In this document: positions 46,766 to 59,594 of the stretch, in pieces
How the letters are laid out: the number at the start of each line of letters is the position of its first letter
Numbering within the stretch: position 1 is the first letter of the stretch
Assembly: GCA_027886185.1 (NCBI GenBank)
Contig: WOAB01000226.1
Location: 1,798,001-1,862,000, forward strand
Direction: 5' to 3'
DNA from: Rheum nobile
Taxonomy: Eukaryota; Streptophyta; Magnoliopsida; Caryophyllales; Polygonaceae
DNA: 64,000 nucleotides
Made by a program: the position numbers and the translations under genes
The notes under the pieces: model-generated
What the model was told of the DNA's origin: nothing
Seen by the model: the letters and a program-made list of their open reading frames with translations, nothing else
Databases searched by the model: none

Positions 46766-48477
46766 AAATGTCTTGCGAGGCGGAGCGCTTTCCGAGAGTT
46801 GACCGCGGGTCGCGGTTCTCGCACTGGTTCTCCGCGATCGCGACTGTCATGCCCGCGGTCGCGGTTAATGCTCGAATTTATGCTCGAGTTTTTCTCGGCT
46901 TTTGGGTCCGTAAATCCGCGATCGCGGCTGTCGCCCTGTGATCGCAGTTTTGCTTCGTACTTCTCTTTTAATTCCAGCTTCTCTTCTTCATTTTCCCATC
47001 TTGGTCTTGACGTCATGCAGTTGACGTTTTGCCTTGGATTAATCTCAGTTTGAGATGGGAGTGCTCGTGACTCTCTAGCTTCGAGCTTGCTGACCGCCTG
47101 GGAGATCTGCCCTACCTGCTTCTCCAGGTTCTGGATACTGGACTTGGTCTCATGTTGGAACTGAACCATGTTTTGCTGCATGGTTCCTACTGTCTGCGTC
47201 AGTGTGGTCATGTGTTGTGCCAGTGTATTGACCTGGTCCTCTAGATTCATAGCGCGGGGAGCTCCTTGTCCTTGCGGTCTCTGCTCTACTGGGCCTCTGA
47301 ACTGTTGGCCTCCTTGGAATGGTCGTTGGGGGTACTGTTGCTGCTGCTGGTATTGCTGAGGGGGTCTTGGTCGGAACTCAGGGGGGTTCTCCACATTGTG
47401 CGTGTTCCCGTACCTCAAGTTAGGATAGTCTTTCCACCCCGGATTGTAGGTACTGGAGTAGGGGTCGTACCGTTGTCTTTGTTGGTACCCCCCAATAGCG
47501 TTGACTTGCTCAGTGGGCTCCTCATGGAGTGTAGGACATGCGTCAGTTGTATGCGTGGTGGCATAGCAAAATTCGCACTCCTTGACCCTTTGGGGTCCTT
47601 CCTTCCTCATCAAAACCTTGATCATCTCCTTCATTTCGCTCACTTCCCTTGTCATAGATGGGGGAACATTCTCACTTGAAGTGGCTTTCACAGCCTGGGC
47701 GCTCGCCCTCTTGCTGAATTGCCTTGAGCCTTCCGACAACTCGCTGAATATCTCAAATGCAGCAGTAGGGGTTTTGTTCAGTATGTTTCCCCCACACGTC
47801 GCGTTCACCATTCGTCGCTCTTCATCCAGCAATCCCCCGTACAGATATAGGACCAAATCCTGGTCTGAACACCCGTGATAGGGACAACTAGAGTACAACC
47901 TCTTGAAACGCTCATAGTACTCGTAGAGCGTCTCTGTCCCATGCTGCTCAATGTTGCTCAGGTTGCGCTTGAGATTGTTCAGCTTCGTTGCTGGAAAGTA
48001 CTTTTCCATGAACGCCTTCTTCATTTTCTCCCAGGTGTTGATGCTTCCTGGGGTGAGGTAGTAAAACCAGTCGTTGGCTGAATCCTTAAGTGAAAAGTGA
48101 AAAACCCTCAACGTGATTTGATCCTCAGTGACATTACGTGGCTTCATGGAACTGCACACGACGTGGAACTCCGAGAGGTGTTTGTTTGGGTCCTCTCCAG
48201 CTAGCCCATGGAACTGAGGCAAAAGATGGATAAGACCAGACTTGAGCTCAAAGTTCACTCCCGTGCCTAGCTCAGGGAATTGTACGGCCAATGGCTGCTG
48301 CGTCAAGTTAGGCGCATTCAGCTGCTTCAACGTAGGTGGTGGTACCTCGTCCGCCATCTCAAAAGTGGGATTCTCAAAGACCAAAGCTCGATTCACTCTG
48401 CGTCCTTGGGAGAAAGTTCTCTCGATCTCTAGATCAGGATCTAAAGGTGGAGAGTCAGTAGTACGGGTGTGGACCAT
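46762..48477 (-). pseudogene. Athila-like gag
   Basis: ATG at 48477 (MVHTRTTDSPPLDPD). The retrotransposon gag domain is clear: FHGLAGEDPNKHLSEFHVVC, LRVFHFSLKDSANDWFYYL, WEKMKKAFMEKYFPATK and YEYYERFKRLYSSCPYHG. A single Cys-rich motif CEFCYATTHTTDACP follows, then Gln/Pro-rich linkers (PPQQYQQQQQYPQ) and a predicted coiled-coil-like stretch (LAQHMTTLTQTVGTMQQNM). The C-terminal part is rich in RDRG/NRDRG words produced by the GCGATCGC palindromes. Gag forms the particle that packages element RNA. The frame is open, but the lost pol makes the element dependent on others. Confidence 0.88.
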
Positions 48478-48574
48478 AAGATAGGTCCACACACACAAGC
48501 AAACACACGAAAATCACAAAGAAAAATTCGAAAACACACAAAGCATGCAAAACACCGAAAATCCGCAATTGCCT

Positions 48575-48592
48575 TCCCCGACAACGGCGCCA
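48575..48592 (-). other. Primer-binding site, Athila type
   Basis: On the minus strand TGGCGCCGTTGTCGGGGA lies five bases after the LTR end. A TGGCGCCGTTGCCGGGGA-type PBS is typical of Athila/Tat elements (tRNA-Asp is the usual partner proposed). Confidence 0.88.
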
Positions 48593-48597
48593 AAATT

Positions 48598-50050
<1,453 letters not shown>

Positions 50051-50092
50051 ACTGTTCAAGAATTTCTTGGTGATTCTAGCAAGCATCAAGGA

Positions 50093-53000
50093 ATGGCAGC
50101 TGCAAGTCAACTGTCAACTGAACATCAGCAACTTCTTGGCAACTTCATGACCTTCTTGAAGCAATCTGGTAACACTCATCATGAGTCTCATCTTCCAGGT
50201 ACCTTCTGCTTAAATGTGTCTCATCAATCTCGATTATGGATCATGGATAGTGGAGCCACAAATCACATGACCTCCATTTTTTCCATTCTAACCAATCCTG
50301 TCCCAACTAAGCCAAATATTGTTATTCATCTTCCTGATGGTAGTGTCAAACCTATCATCCATATTGGTACAGTTGTGTTGCCAAATTTACTCTAACACAT
50401 GTTCTATATGTTCCAACCTTTCAGTTTAACCTTTTGTCATTGTCAAGACTTGTTAGAGAAGATAAATTACACATCTACCTAACCTTTGATTACTGTGTGA
50501 TACAAGGCCAAGCCATGATGAAGATGGTGACATATGGTAAATTCAGGGATGGTTTGTACTACATGGATCCAGATACCAAGGGTCAAGTCCCATGTGATCT
50601 CAAGCTCTCTTGTCAAGCCACACATTATATTGCCTCTTTACCTATTTTTCTGTCTAAAGCCAAAATTGTACTCCCAAACTCTACTGCCTTGTGGCACTTA
50701 CGATTGGGTCATGCCCCTCTTGTAAAGATGAAATACCTATCTTCAATAAAAGAGTCTCTTCAAGTTGTTTTTGATCATGAGTGTTCTGTACGCCCTTTAG
50801 CAAAACAAACAAATTCATCCTATCCTATGAGCAACTCTTGCTCTGAACATATCTTTCAACTCCTACATTGTGGTGTCTGGAGTCCATATGATACCCCCAC
50901 ACATGATGGTTATAGATACTTACTTACCATTGTTGATGATAAGAGTCGCAGTATCTGGGCATTCCTCATGAAACACAAATTTGAAGTTTCTTCTCATCTT
51001 CAGAATTTCATCATTCTTGTTCAAAATCAATTCAGTGTCAAAGTCAAAACTTTAAGAAGTGATCAAGGCACTGAATTCTTTAACTTTACCGTGACTACTT
51101 TTCTTAAGTCACAAGGTATTCTTCATCAAAGCTCTTGTGTGTACACCCCTCAACAGAATGTGAGAGTTGAGAGGCGACACAGATACATTCTAGAGGTTGC
51201 AAGGTCCTTTCTTATTCAATCTGCCTTGCCTAACACTTTCTAAGGGGAGTGTATTCTTACTACTACCTTTCTTATTAATCGCCTTCCTAATCCTCTTTTA
51301 CACAATCTTACCCCTTATGACAAACTCTACAACAAGCCTCCTATTTATGACATGTTTAGAGTCTTTGGCAGTTTGTGTTTTGTTTCTCTCGCCTCTAACC
51401 CTTCTCTCAAGAAGTTTCAACCAAGATCTTATTCTTTTGTCTTTATTGGTTATCCCTATGGCAAAAAGGGATTCAAAGTTTATAATCTCAAGACTACTAA
51501 GAGTATGATCACACGAGATGTCATCTTCTTTGAACATATCTTTCCTTACAGATTGTTCACTGACCAAACTACAACTCTTTCTGGTTCACAAGCCTTTCAT
51601 GACTTTGTGAATCAAAATTTCCCTTATGACTATGTTTCATTTCATCACAATGAATTGCATCATTCTCTTGCTAGTGATTCTACCACTCCATTGTCTGAAT
51701 CTCAATCTCTAGCAAATTATGAACCTACTCTTGAGTCACCTCAATTTGATGACACTCCACCTGAACCTCAACCCTCTTCTTTTGGGCTTTCACCTGTGCC
51801 ATCTTCTTTGCCTTCCTTGAGACAATCCTCTCAAGATCACATGCCTCCCTCTTGGTTGAAGGACTATGTACACATGGGCCACATGGCATCTCTGGATGAA
51901 TCATATGCTTCATCTTCAGGTCAGGTTAAGTCTCCTCACACTAACATTTTCTCTTGTCTTTCTTACTCCTCTTGCTCCATACCTTATCAAGCCTTTGTGA
52001 GCTCTGTGGCCTAGTATTCTGAACCCATGTCAGTTGTTGAGGCCATCAAGCACCCTGCTTGGAGTGAGGATATGATGGTTGAATTAGGAGCCTTGGAGAG
52101 GAATAATACTTGGACTGTTGTACCTCTGCATGAAGGTAAGTCCCTTGTGACTTGTAAGTGGTTCTACAAGCTCGAGTTTAAGGCTGATGGATCTCTAGAT
52201 CGGTATAAAGCTAGGCTGGTAGCTCGTGGTTTTACTCAAATATAGGGAGTTGATTATGTTGAAACTTTTGCTCAGTGGCTCGTATGATTATTGTCAGGAC
52301 TCTGCTTGTTGTAGTTGCTGCTCAAAATTGGACTATTGCTCAGATGGATGTCACAAATGCTTTTCTTCATGGTGACTTAGAAGAAGAAGTATTCATGACA
52401 CTACCACATGGTTACTCTTTTCTGAAGAGATTGCAAGCTTCTCAGTCAGGGGAGTCTTCCAACAATTGGCCTCAAGGGGAGATATATGATGATGCCAACT
52501 GCTCTTCTTTGGTTTGTAAACTAAACAAGTCTTTGTATGGGCTCAAACAAGCACCAAGACAGTGGTTCAAGAAATTCTCTAAAGCATTAATGAAGGCAGG
52601 ATTTGTTCAATCAAATGCAGATTACTTATTGTTTACTAGGAAAAGATGAAGCTCATTCACGACACTACTTGTGTATGTGGATGACATGATCATAACTGAT
52701 AATGATAACAAAGAGATAGAGAGGCTGAATGAGCATTTGAAGACTCATTTTCAACTGAAGGACCTAGGGGATATGAGATATTTTTTGGGCATTGAGATTG
52801 ATAGAACTAAAGAAGGCATTTATTTGAATCAGAGTAAATATACTTTAGAGATGTTGGAGGAAGCAAGAATGGCAAATGCAAAGCCGATCTTAACACCTCT
52901 GGACAGTCATGAGAAGTTAACTAAAGAAAGGGAGCCAATGTCAAATCCTCATAAGTACATAAGACTAATTGGTAAGTTGATATACTAAATTGTGACAAGA

Positions 53001-53601
53001 CCTGACATCACTTATTCAGTTCAGGTTTATGCAAACACCAAGCACAGAACATTGGAAGGCAGCTAAGTACCTACTTAGATACTTGAAGTCATCACCAGGT
53101 CAGGGACTTCTTCTAAGTAGTGAATGTGACTTGAAGCTTCATGCATTCTGTGATGCAGATTGGCAGTCGTGTCCCATGAAAAGAAGGTCAACTACTGGAT
53201 TATGTGTGTTACTAGGAAAGTCCTTAATATCCTAGAGGACTAAGAAGCAATCATTTGTTGCTATGTCTACAGGTGAGTCAGAGTATAGAGCAATGTCTAC
53301 TACAAGCTGCGAAATTACATGGTTGATGAGATTGTTGAAAGATTTAGGGATAAATCAAGGAGAAGTTGTTGAGCTATTTTGTGATAATCAGGCTACTATT
53401 CATATAGCAAAAAATCATGTATTTCACGAGAGGACGAAACATATAGAGACTGATTGTCACCTTGTGAGAGACAAAATCATAGATAAGGAGTTAGTGCCAA
53501 AGTACATCAACACCAGAGAACAACCTGCAGATTTGTTTACTAAGGTGTTGAGCCTAGATCAAATGAAGAAACTTCTTCTCAAGCTGGGAGTTGTGAATTA
53601 A
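50093..53601 (+). pseudogene. Copia polyprotein: protease, integrase, RT, RNase H
   Basis: Motifs in order: protease WIMDSGATNHMT; pre-integrase zinc region LWHLRLGHA; integrase core TIVDDKSRSIWAF, LRSDQGTEF and VERRHRYILE; an FRVFGSLCFV-type domain; RVT_2 reverse transcriptase (WTVVPLHEGK, MDVTNAFLHGDL, SLYGLKQAPRQW, YVDDMI); and RNase H (FCDADW, STGESEYRAMS, FCDNQATIHIA) to the end QMKKLLLKLGVVN. The conserved frame shifts at least three times (between 50395 and 50434, near 52245-52275 and near 53020), and stops occur at 51241, 52012, 52243, 52647, 52986 and 53233. The last fits a TGG-to-TAG change. Non-functional. Confidence 0.9.
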
Positions 53602-53625
53602 TTCAAACTCAAGCTTGAAGGGGAG

Positions 53626-53860
53626 TGATGAAGTCAGTTGAGTTTGTTAGTGAGTGACTTCAGCTGATGTTAGCAAACACAGAGTTGTTAGGAGCTGTTA
53701 GCTGGTTATGTTATCATGTATAAATAGCTTTGTGTAGCTTTCTATTTAGTTACGTTGATCATTAATAAAATTCTGTTTTGCTCTCTCTCAATTCTCTCTT
53801 CATTCGATCTCTCTTCTTTTCATTCTCTTTCTGCAATAGCATGAATTGATTCTGTTCATG
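53626..53860 (+). repeat. 3' LTR of the copia element
   Basis: It begins TGATGAAGTCAGTTGAG directly after the polypurine tract. It contains TATAAATA (53719-53726) and AATAAAA (53763-53769), the usual promoter and polyadenylation layout of a short copia LTR, then a CT-rich stretch. The exact 3' limit is uncertain because the partner LTR is missing; a CA end near 53855-53860 is likely. Confidence 0.75.
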
Positions 53861-54171
53861 ATGATTGCTCAATATACACCAACACGAGCTACGTGCCAAA
53901 AATATTACAAATGTAGAGCAACTAAAAATTTGCAGATAATTACAATAATAATTTTAAGGTACATATCTTATAAAGTTGTAAAGGACTCTATGAATCCCAA
54001 TTGTTCGCATCTTATACAAGAAAAACAAGTAGAGATTGTTAAGTGTCTCTTTTTCAAAATGAAACCATCATCTTCTTACACCAACAACCTTACATTGCAA
54101 GCTTTTAATTAGTACAGACAAACATTACATATCATATGCTAGACCTGCATACAAAAACACTACAAAGGAAA
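53861..54171. other. Unidentified flank
   Basis: AT-rich DNA after the copia LTR. A short plus-strand frame (53846-54112) has no recognisable domain. Confidence 0.4.
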
Positions 54172-54221
54172 ATGAAAAGAATAGGCCATATCTGATATCG
54201 GATATGGCCTATTCTTTTCAT
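54172..54221. repeat. 50-bp near-perfect palindrome
   Basis: Arms of 21 bp starting ATGAAAAGAATAGGCCATATC are exact complements of each other; the 8-base centre TGATATCG is itself palindromic except for its two outer bases. It could extrude as a cruciform or form a hairpin in RNA. Confidence 0.95.
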
Positions 54222-54630
54222 AATGCCCGCAAAGTGGAATAGAATTACACTAAAACCCATAGGAGCACGTACAACCCCGCCAAGCAAAGCTCCTAAGCCC
54301 ACGGCGGCGACTCCTCAGAGCGGGCGAGAAAGAGAGGCTTGGTCGCGGTCGCCGACTTCGATCGGCTTGACCTCGAAGTCAGCGACCGCGACGGGGAGCT
54401 TCAACCCCTTCTTGCCGCACTCGTCGCCGACGATGTGGTGGCGGAAGTTGTCCCCAGCGAAGCATTTGCTGAAGGCGAGGGCGAGATTCGAATGGCTTAT
54501 ATGTAGTTTGATGAATGGTTGGCTTATCCTATTGTCGACACCTTGTGGCCTCTTTCGATATGCATGTAGCATTGGAATCTCGATCATCCGATGCATTGAC
54601 TTTAATTTCAAGTTTACATTCAAATATCAT
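54222..54630 (-). other. GC-rich coding-like island, unrecognised
   Basis: Base composition rises sharply at 54280-54500 compared with the AT-rich flanks. A minus-strand frame (54315-54623) carries FAGDNFRHHIVGDECGKKG and LKLPVAVADFEVKPI, which read like real protein rather than noise. I do not recognise the family. It may be an exon or captured fragment of a host gene; no splice-consistent continuation was found. Confidence 0.35.
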
Positions 54631-55289
54631 TACTTATATGTAGTTGTATTAATGCTGGTTCATGAATTAATCGATGTTCAAGTTTAAGGAAAATCGTAAA
54701 CCTCAACTTACTCCTTGGAATACCCAAACCGACGGTCTGGCTCGCCTGAATCAGAGTTTGACCAATCAAGCCTATGGTTCGAGGATTTATATCCATTTTA
54801 AAAAATGATTTCAAAAATAAACTTATTTATATGAATTTAAATAATTCATCCAACTTAAAACACTTGAATATAGAGTTGGAATTATTATTTCAATATAACA
54901 TTATTTTTATAAGTTGGAATAAATTTAATTTTTAATGGCATTGACGGTTCATCGGTTCGAACCTTCGGTTTGGTGGTTTCTCAATCCTTGAACCGAGACC
55001 TAATCATGTTCGGGAGGAACAACCATTTCCAAATTTGACCATTTTTTGCCCGGTCTAATTCGTCGGTCATTGAAAAGGTAAGATTGGTTATTACCTTCTT
55101 GTTCTTTTTGTCATGTGTGAGGATCGGGTAAAATGTTGCACATTACATGTGTACCGAGTTCACGTTCGGATGACCGTTCAGAAGAGAACCGAGAACAATC
55201 CATATTTTTCGAATTAAGAAATATTGACATCCTATATCACACCTTCATTAAAAGAAAAGAAATTCGAAAAAAATCGACACGATCGAATT
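54631..55289. other. Intergenic, no recognised gene
   Basis: AT-rich DNA with a GGTTCGAACCTTCGG-containing stretch near 54950 and a GGTCTAATTCGTCGG stretch near 55051. Nothing identifiable. Confidence 0.4.
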
Positions 55290-55681
55290 TTATGTGAAAA
55301 AATGTATATCATGTACACATACGTTGTTTCTTATACATACATAAGTTATTTTCATATGCACATGTCGATCATTATTATATGCGCATATAAGTTATTTTCA
55401 TAATTTTTTATACATATGCACACATATGTTGTTTCATGTGCAAACATAGGTTATTTTTCATATGCACATATATTATTTTCATATGTTGTTTCATGTGCAA
55501 ACATAGGTTATTTTTCATATTATTTTCATATGTTTTTATACACATGCACACATAGTATATTTCACATACACACACAAACGTTATTTCACATGCACACATA
55601 GATTATATTATATGCACACATAACACATAGTTTTCATATGCACACAGTAATATATTTCATATGCGCACATAGTTTATTCCA
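55290..55681. repeat. Reiterated ATATGCACAYA words
   Basis: Words such as ATATGCACA, CATGTGCAAACATA and GGTTATTTTTCATAT recur, including a duplicated TGTTTCATGTGCAAACATAG block (55429 and 55484). It resembles the interiors of the fold-back elements at 5.2 and 27 kb but no inverted ends were found. Confidence 0.6.
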
Positions 55682-55689
55682 TATGAACG

Positions 55690-57851
55690 TAGGGCTGTCA
55701 AAACTTGACCCGATCCGAATGACCCGCCCGAAACCGAACTCGTTCGATATCTGAAAAGAACAACAAAAATGTTTACCCGAGCCTGACCCGACCCAAACCG
55801 ACTAGCCCGAACGCAAAAACAACCCGAACGGGCTAGCCCGTTAGCAATCCGATACCCAAAGTCACCCGACCCGAAGTCACTCGAAAATCCGAAGTTGCAC
55901 GATCCGAAATCACCCGAAAACCCGAAATTGTTCGATCAGAAATCACCCCAAAACCCGGAAACCCGAAGTTGCCCGATCCTAAATCACCCAAAACCCGAAG
56001 TTCCCCGATCCGAAATCATCCGAAACCCGAAGTTCCCCGATCCGAAATCATCCGAAAACCCAAAGTTGACTGATTTGAAATCACATGAAAACCCAAACTC
56101 GATAGTCTGAAATCACATAAATAACCAGTGCCACCCGATCCTAAATCACATAAATAACTCGGAGATTTTAGTATTAATATTAATCTTTTAATAACTTTTT
56201 GATAAATGAAGCTTTTGACTAAATATGTAATTTTAAAATAAAGAGCAAATTCAAAGATATGATATCGTTTAAAATTACACCTTCTAATCATATTATTCAA
56301 TATAAAATAGAGTATCAATACAATCTTTGTAATTGAATTAACGTGTATAAATCTACCACTAACATAATCATTGATAAACTCATGTTTTAAATGTTCTGCA
56401 TTAGATAAGTTGAAATAATAAATCAGTTATTAAATTTATATAAGCCAAAATAGTACTAGCATTTATACAAACTGAAAGAAGAAAAATATATCTAATATAG
56501 TATTAATTAATTATTTTTTTATTCATGTTAATTATCTCATAAGTGAAAAGTATCGCAATCTTAATTTATCCAATTAACAAAATCTTCATCCTATAAGATA
56601 CGGTATCTCATAAATATTTGAATATAAGGCTCATACCAATAAATGTAGCCACTTTGTATATGTGTTATTTTATGATTAATCCTATTTTTATTTAATTTTT
56701 AATTTTTAGATTACTCATTATAAACTCTAAAACTATACACAATTTTCCTAAAATCTAAACAATTAAAGTTTAGTTTCACATATATTTGAAAATCTGAGTA
56801 CAGGTTTCACCCTTTATTTTGAACCATTCTTTAATTCATCTTCGCTACTCTATTAATCATTATATTTGATATAGTTACACTTATATACTATATTATTTCA
56901 TTATATTTGATATAGTTACACTTATATACTATAGTATTTCATTATATTTGATATAGTTACACTTATATACTATAGTATTTCATTATATTTGATATAGTTA
57001 CACTTATATATTATAGTATTACATTCATAGTCATAACGTAAATAACAAGTGATATGAGAGAGAAACAAAAAATATACAATTGTGTTAATTATTACACGGT
57101 GAGATAAAGCGCACTATAGATCTCGTAGTGTAGACTTTTTTCATATCGTCAGATCATAAACTCAAATGTTTAGGTTTAGCCTCACTATTTATCATAATAA
57201 TCATCTTTACCAAAACCCAATTTTAAATATATAACTCCAAAGATAGGAGATTTTATAGTGAATATATTTATTTATTTTAATTATGTTTGCCTTCAAACGA
57301 AAACCGGTTCCATCGAAATACATTTCAACCATAATTAGATATACACAATTCAAACTCATATTTATTTGAAATTCGACTCAACCGAAATATGATTTACACA
57401 AAATCTAGTTCGGTCGTAATCCGAAATAACCTATCGAAATTGACCCATATATCCGACTTAGCCCGATTAAATGAACAATCGACCCGATCGACCCGAATTG
57501 GATCGAGTTGTCAAGATACATGTCAATATGTGCAATAGCCCGGATCCGGATTAATCCGAAACCAAAATGACCCGATCTAAAACCGACCCGATTCGTCTGA
57601 TTGATAACCCTAAGTTTGACCGAAATCCAAATTAACCCGACTGAAATTGACCCGATTTGCCCGATTGACAACCCTAAGTTCGACCGAAATCCAAATTAAC
57701 CCGATCGAAATTGACCCGAAAATCCGATCTCACTCGAAATACGAATATCCGACCCCCCGACATGATCCGACTTGTTACTATAGCACACATTGACCCGAAT
57801 CCGAAATGACCCGACCCAAACCCGACCTGACCCACCCGATTGACACCCCTA
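55690..57851. mobile_element. hAT-like non-autonomous element, 2162 bp
   Basis: A perfect 8-bp direct repeat tatgaacg flanks it (55682-55689 and 57852-57859). The termini are TAGGGCTGTCAA and TTGACACCCCTA, inverted with two mismatches. Both ends are packed with ACCCGA/CCCGAAATC words for several hundred bases, the hAT-type subterminal pattern. The core is AT-rich with no transposase frame. Frames in the CCCGA part are repeat artefacts. Confidence 0.88.
56858..57021 (+). repeat. 41-bp tandem repeat, four copies
   Basis: Four near-identical 41-bp units start at 56858, 56899, 56940 and 56981 (CATTATATTTGATATAGTTA...). Only a few substitutions separate them. It lies in the core of the hAT-like element. 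Confidence 0.95.
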
Positions 57852-57867
57852 TATGAACGTATAGACC

Positions 57868-58605
57868 TGATGCGAACAACCCCTGAAGTGTTGTCTGTAA
57901 CGCAGGATCTTTGATTCCTCAAGCGTGGATTCGATTCTCCTCTTCCGTAGCCAAAGTGATGGCTTTCCTAGGGCTAAAGAGATAGCCTTCAAACGCGTTC
58001 AAAGTGATGAACGAAAGGATCAAAGAGATGATCACAAACACCGAAGAGACGATGAATAATTGCTCAAAGCGACGGACTACGGGATAGACGATCCGTGGGA
58101 TCGAAGAGTTGACGTTAGAACTCAAGGAAAGGAGCGTACTCAACTTTACTACTCAAATTCAACGTAACATTAAAAACTAGGGTTTCAAGGTTTATATAGC
58201 AACAAAGCAATAATTAAAATAATAATAAAATTATTCAGCAAACGACGGAAGGAGATCGCTGACGCGGACCGAAAGTGGGAAATGCGGCGGTCGCCGTCAT
58301 TTGCCGTAGGCAAGTCTCCGGATTCTCCGTAGGCAAGTCTCCGGATTCTCCATAGGCGGCGGGCGCCGGAAGGGGGGCGGCGGGCGCCGAAAAGTGGGCG
58401 GCGGTCGCCGTAAAGGGGGCGGCGGTCGCCGCACCTCTGCTTCTTCTCCCGTGTTCTTGGTGGCCGGCGGAGGTCGCCGTAAAGGGGGCGGCGGTCGCTG
58501 CCTTCCTTCTTCTTCCGTGAACTCGTCGTCTTCGCCCTCCTCGAGTGCACTCTCGTTGTTCCCTCTTCGTCCTTCGCCGTCAATGAGTGGGTCATGGAGC
58601 TATCA
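57868..58605 (-). repeat. 3' LTR (left copy) of the deletion derivative
   Basis: 738 bp, starting TGATGCGAAC and ending GAGCTATCA. It holds a 24-bp direct duplication around CGTAGGCAAGTCTCCGGATT (about 58306-58352) and 3.7 copies of a GC-rich 21-bp repeat. Confidence 0.92.
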
Positions 58606-59594
58606 ATCTCCCCTTCTTGGCTTCGAAGCGTCCCCGCTTCGTCCTCGTTGTCAAAAGCATGAGGCATATAAGGAGGAAGATTAGCGACGTGGAACGTAGG
58701 ATGCGCACCATAGTCATCGGGTAAATACAAGCGGTAGGCGTCGGCACCAAGGCTTTGTAGCACCTGAAATGGACCATCACCTCGAGCATCCCTCTTGTGG
58801 CGTCGCTTGAATGGAAAGAGATCGCGACGCAAGTGCAACCATACCAAGCCTTCGGGCTCAAACTCCACGGCATGCCGGCCTGCATTGCGTTCCTGCAAAA
58901 GAGTAGACACCGTAGGGGGTAAATCAACCAAATCCTCAACATTTAAGAGACACGCAAAAGGTTCAAGTAAAAAGCAAGGAAGACGTCCTTGAATCATTGA
59001 AGAGACATCTTGGAATCGGGCTAAGGGTAGCCAGGTCTCGCATTTGCCTTGAATGTCGGGTTGGGAAGGCGTCTCAAACGTGAAGTGCTGGGTCACCTTT
59101 TCATTGATGATGTCGCGGTAACTCCCACCATCTTCGTTGGCGGTAATAACGCTGCGTGGAACCAAGCCAATAGGCACGTTGCCTTGCTCATCCATAGAGC
59201 TGCATATGTAGGTGTTCATCTCCTCCTCCTACTCATCGTCGTAGGTGTCAAATATCGGTCCGGCATCGGGGGTGTCCTCGTCAAAAGACTCGTAGCCGGA
59301 GGTGTTTGAGAAGAGGACATTGAGAAGGGAATCCTTGCGGTCCATTGGCCAACTAGTGGTGGCCGGAGGGTTCAACATTGGTTCAGCCATGGGCCACCTC
59401 ATGTCACTCAAGGCCCGACGAAGGTGAGCAAGCTCAGCATCTTTCGCGGCGAGTTATTGGGCTTGATCTTCATTTGAAGCGTGCAGGGTGGCATTCACAA
59501 CATGAAGTTGGTCAATTTGCTCATAGACGGAGTCTATGTGTACGGGGCTGCGATTTCCCATAGAAGGAGAGTGGCTTGTCGTAGGAATCTCCAT
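58185..59594 (-). pseudogene. Gag-like N-terminus fused to integrase C-terminus
   Basis: One frame runs from ATG 59594 (MEIPTTSHSPSMGNRS) to 58185, inside the 3' LTR. Stops lie at 59454-59456 (TAA) and 59229-59231 (TAG); there is no frameshift. The N-terminal part includes a helical region (SVYEQIDQLHVVNATLHAS, LAAKDAELAHLRRALSDM) and acidic SFDEDTPDAGP. The C-terminal part is the end of a gypsy integrase/pol: GLVWLHLRRDLFPFKRRHK, GPFQVLQSLGADAYRLYLPD, HPTFHVANLPPY. Everything between gag and integrase end is missing, a fusion made by internal deletion. Confidence 0.8.
58355..58431. repeat. GC-rich 21-bp LTR repeat, left copy
   Basis: Units at 58355, 58376, 58397 and 58418 (partial) with consensus GGCGGCGGTCGCCGTAAAGG plus G; two further units lie near 58463-58500. 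The core GGCGGTCGCC is almost self-complementary. Confidence 0.9.

Larger units (their letters stand above)
50051..53860 (+). mobile_element. 5'-truncated Ty1-copia retrotransposon
   Basis: Domain order protease, integrase, RT, RNase H identifies Ty1-copia. The left end is the Athila-like LTR at 50050; the copia 5' LTR and most of gag are not found on the other side of that element, so they are deleted. A polypurine tract GAAGGGGAG (53617-53625) precedes a short 3' LTR beginning TGATGAAGTC at 53626. Multiple stops and frameshifts show an old copy. Confidence 0.88.

Noticed and set aside
55895..56110. Pro-Lys-Ser-rich frame (PKSPENPK repeats)
   Set aside because: Translation of the ACCCGAAATC subterminal words of the hAT-like element.
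58394..58684. Gly-Arg-rich plus-strand frames in the LTRs (also 60932-61438)
   Set aside because: Translations of the 21-bp GC-rich LTR repeat.
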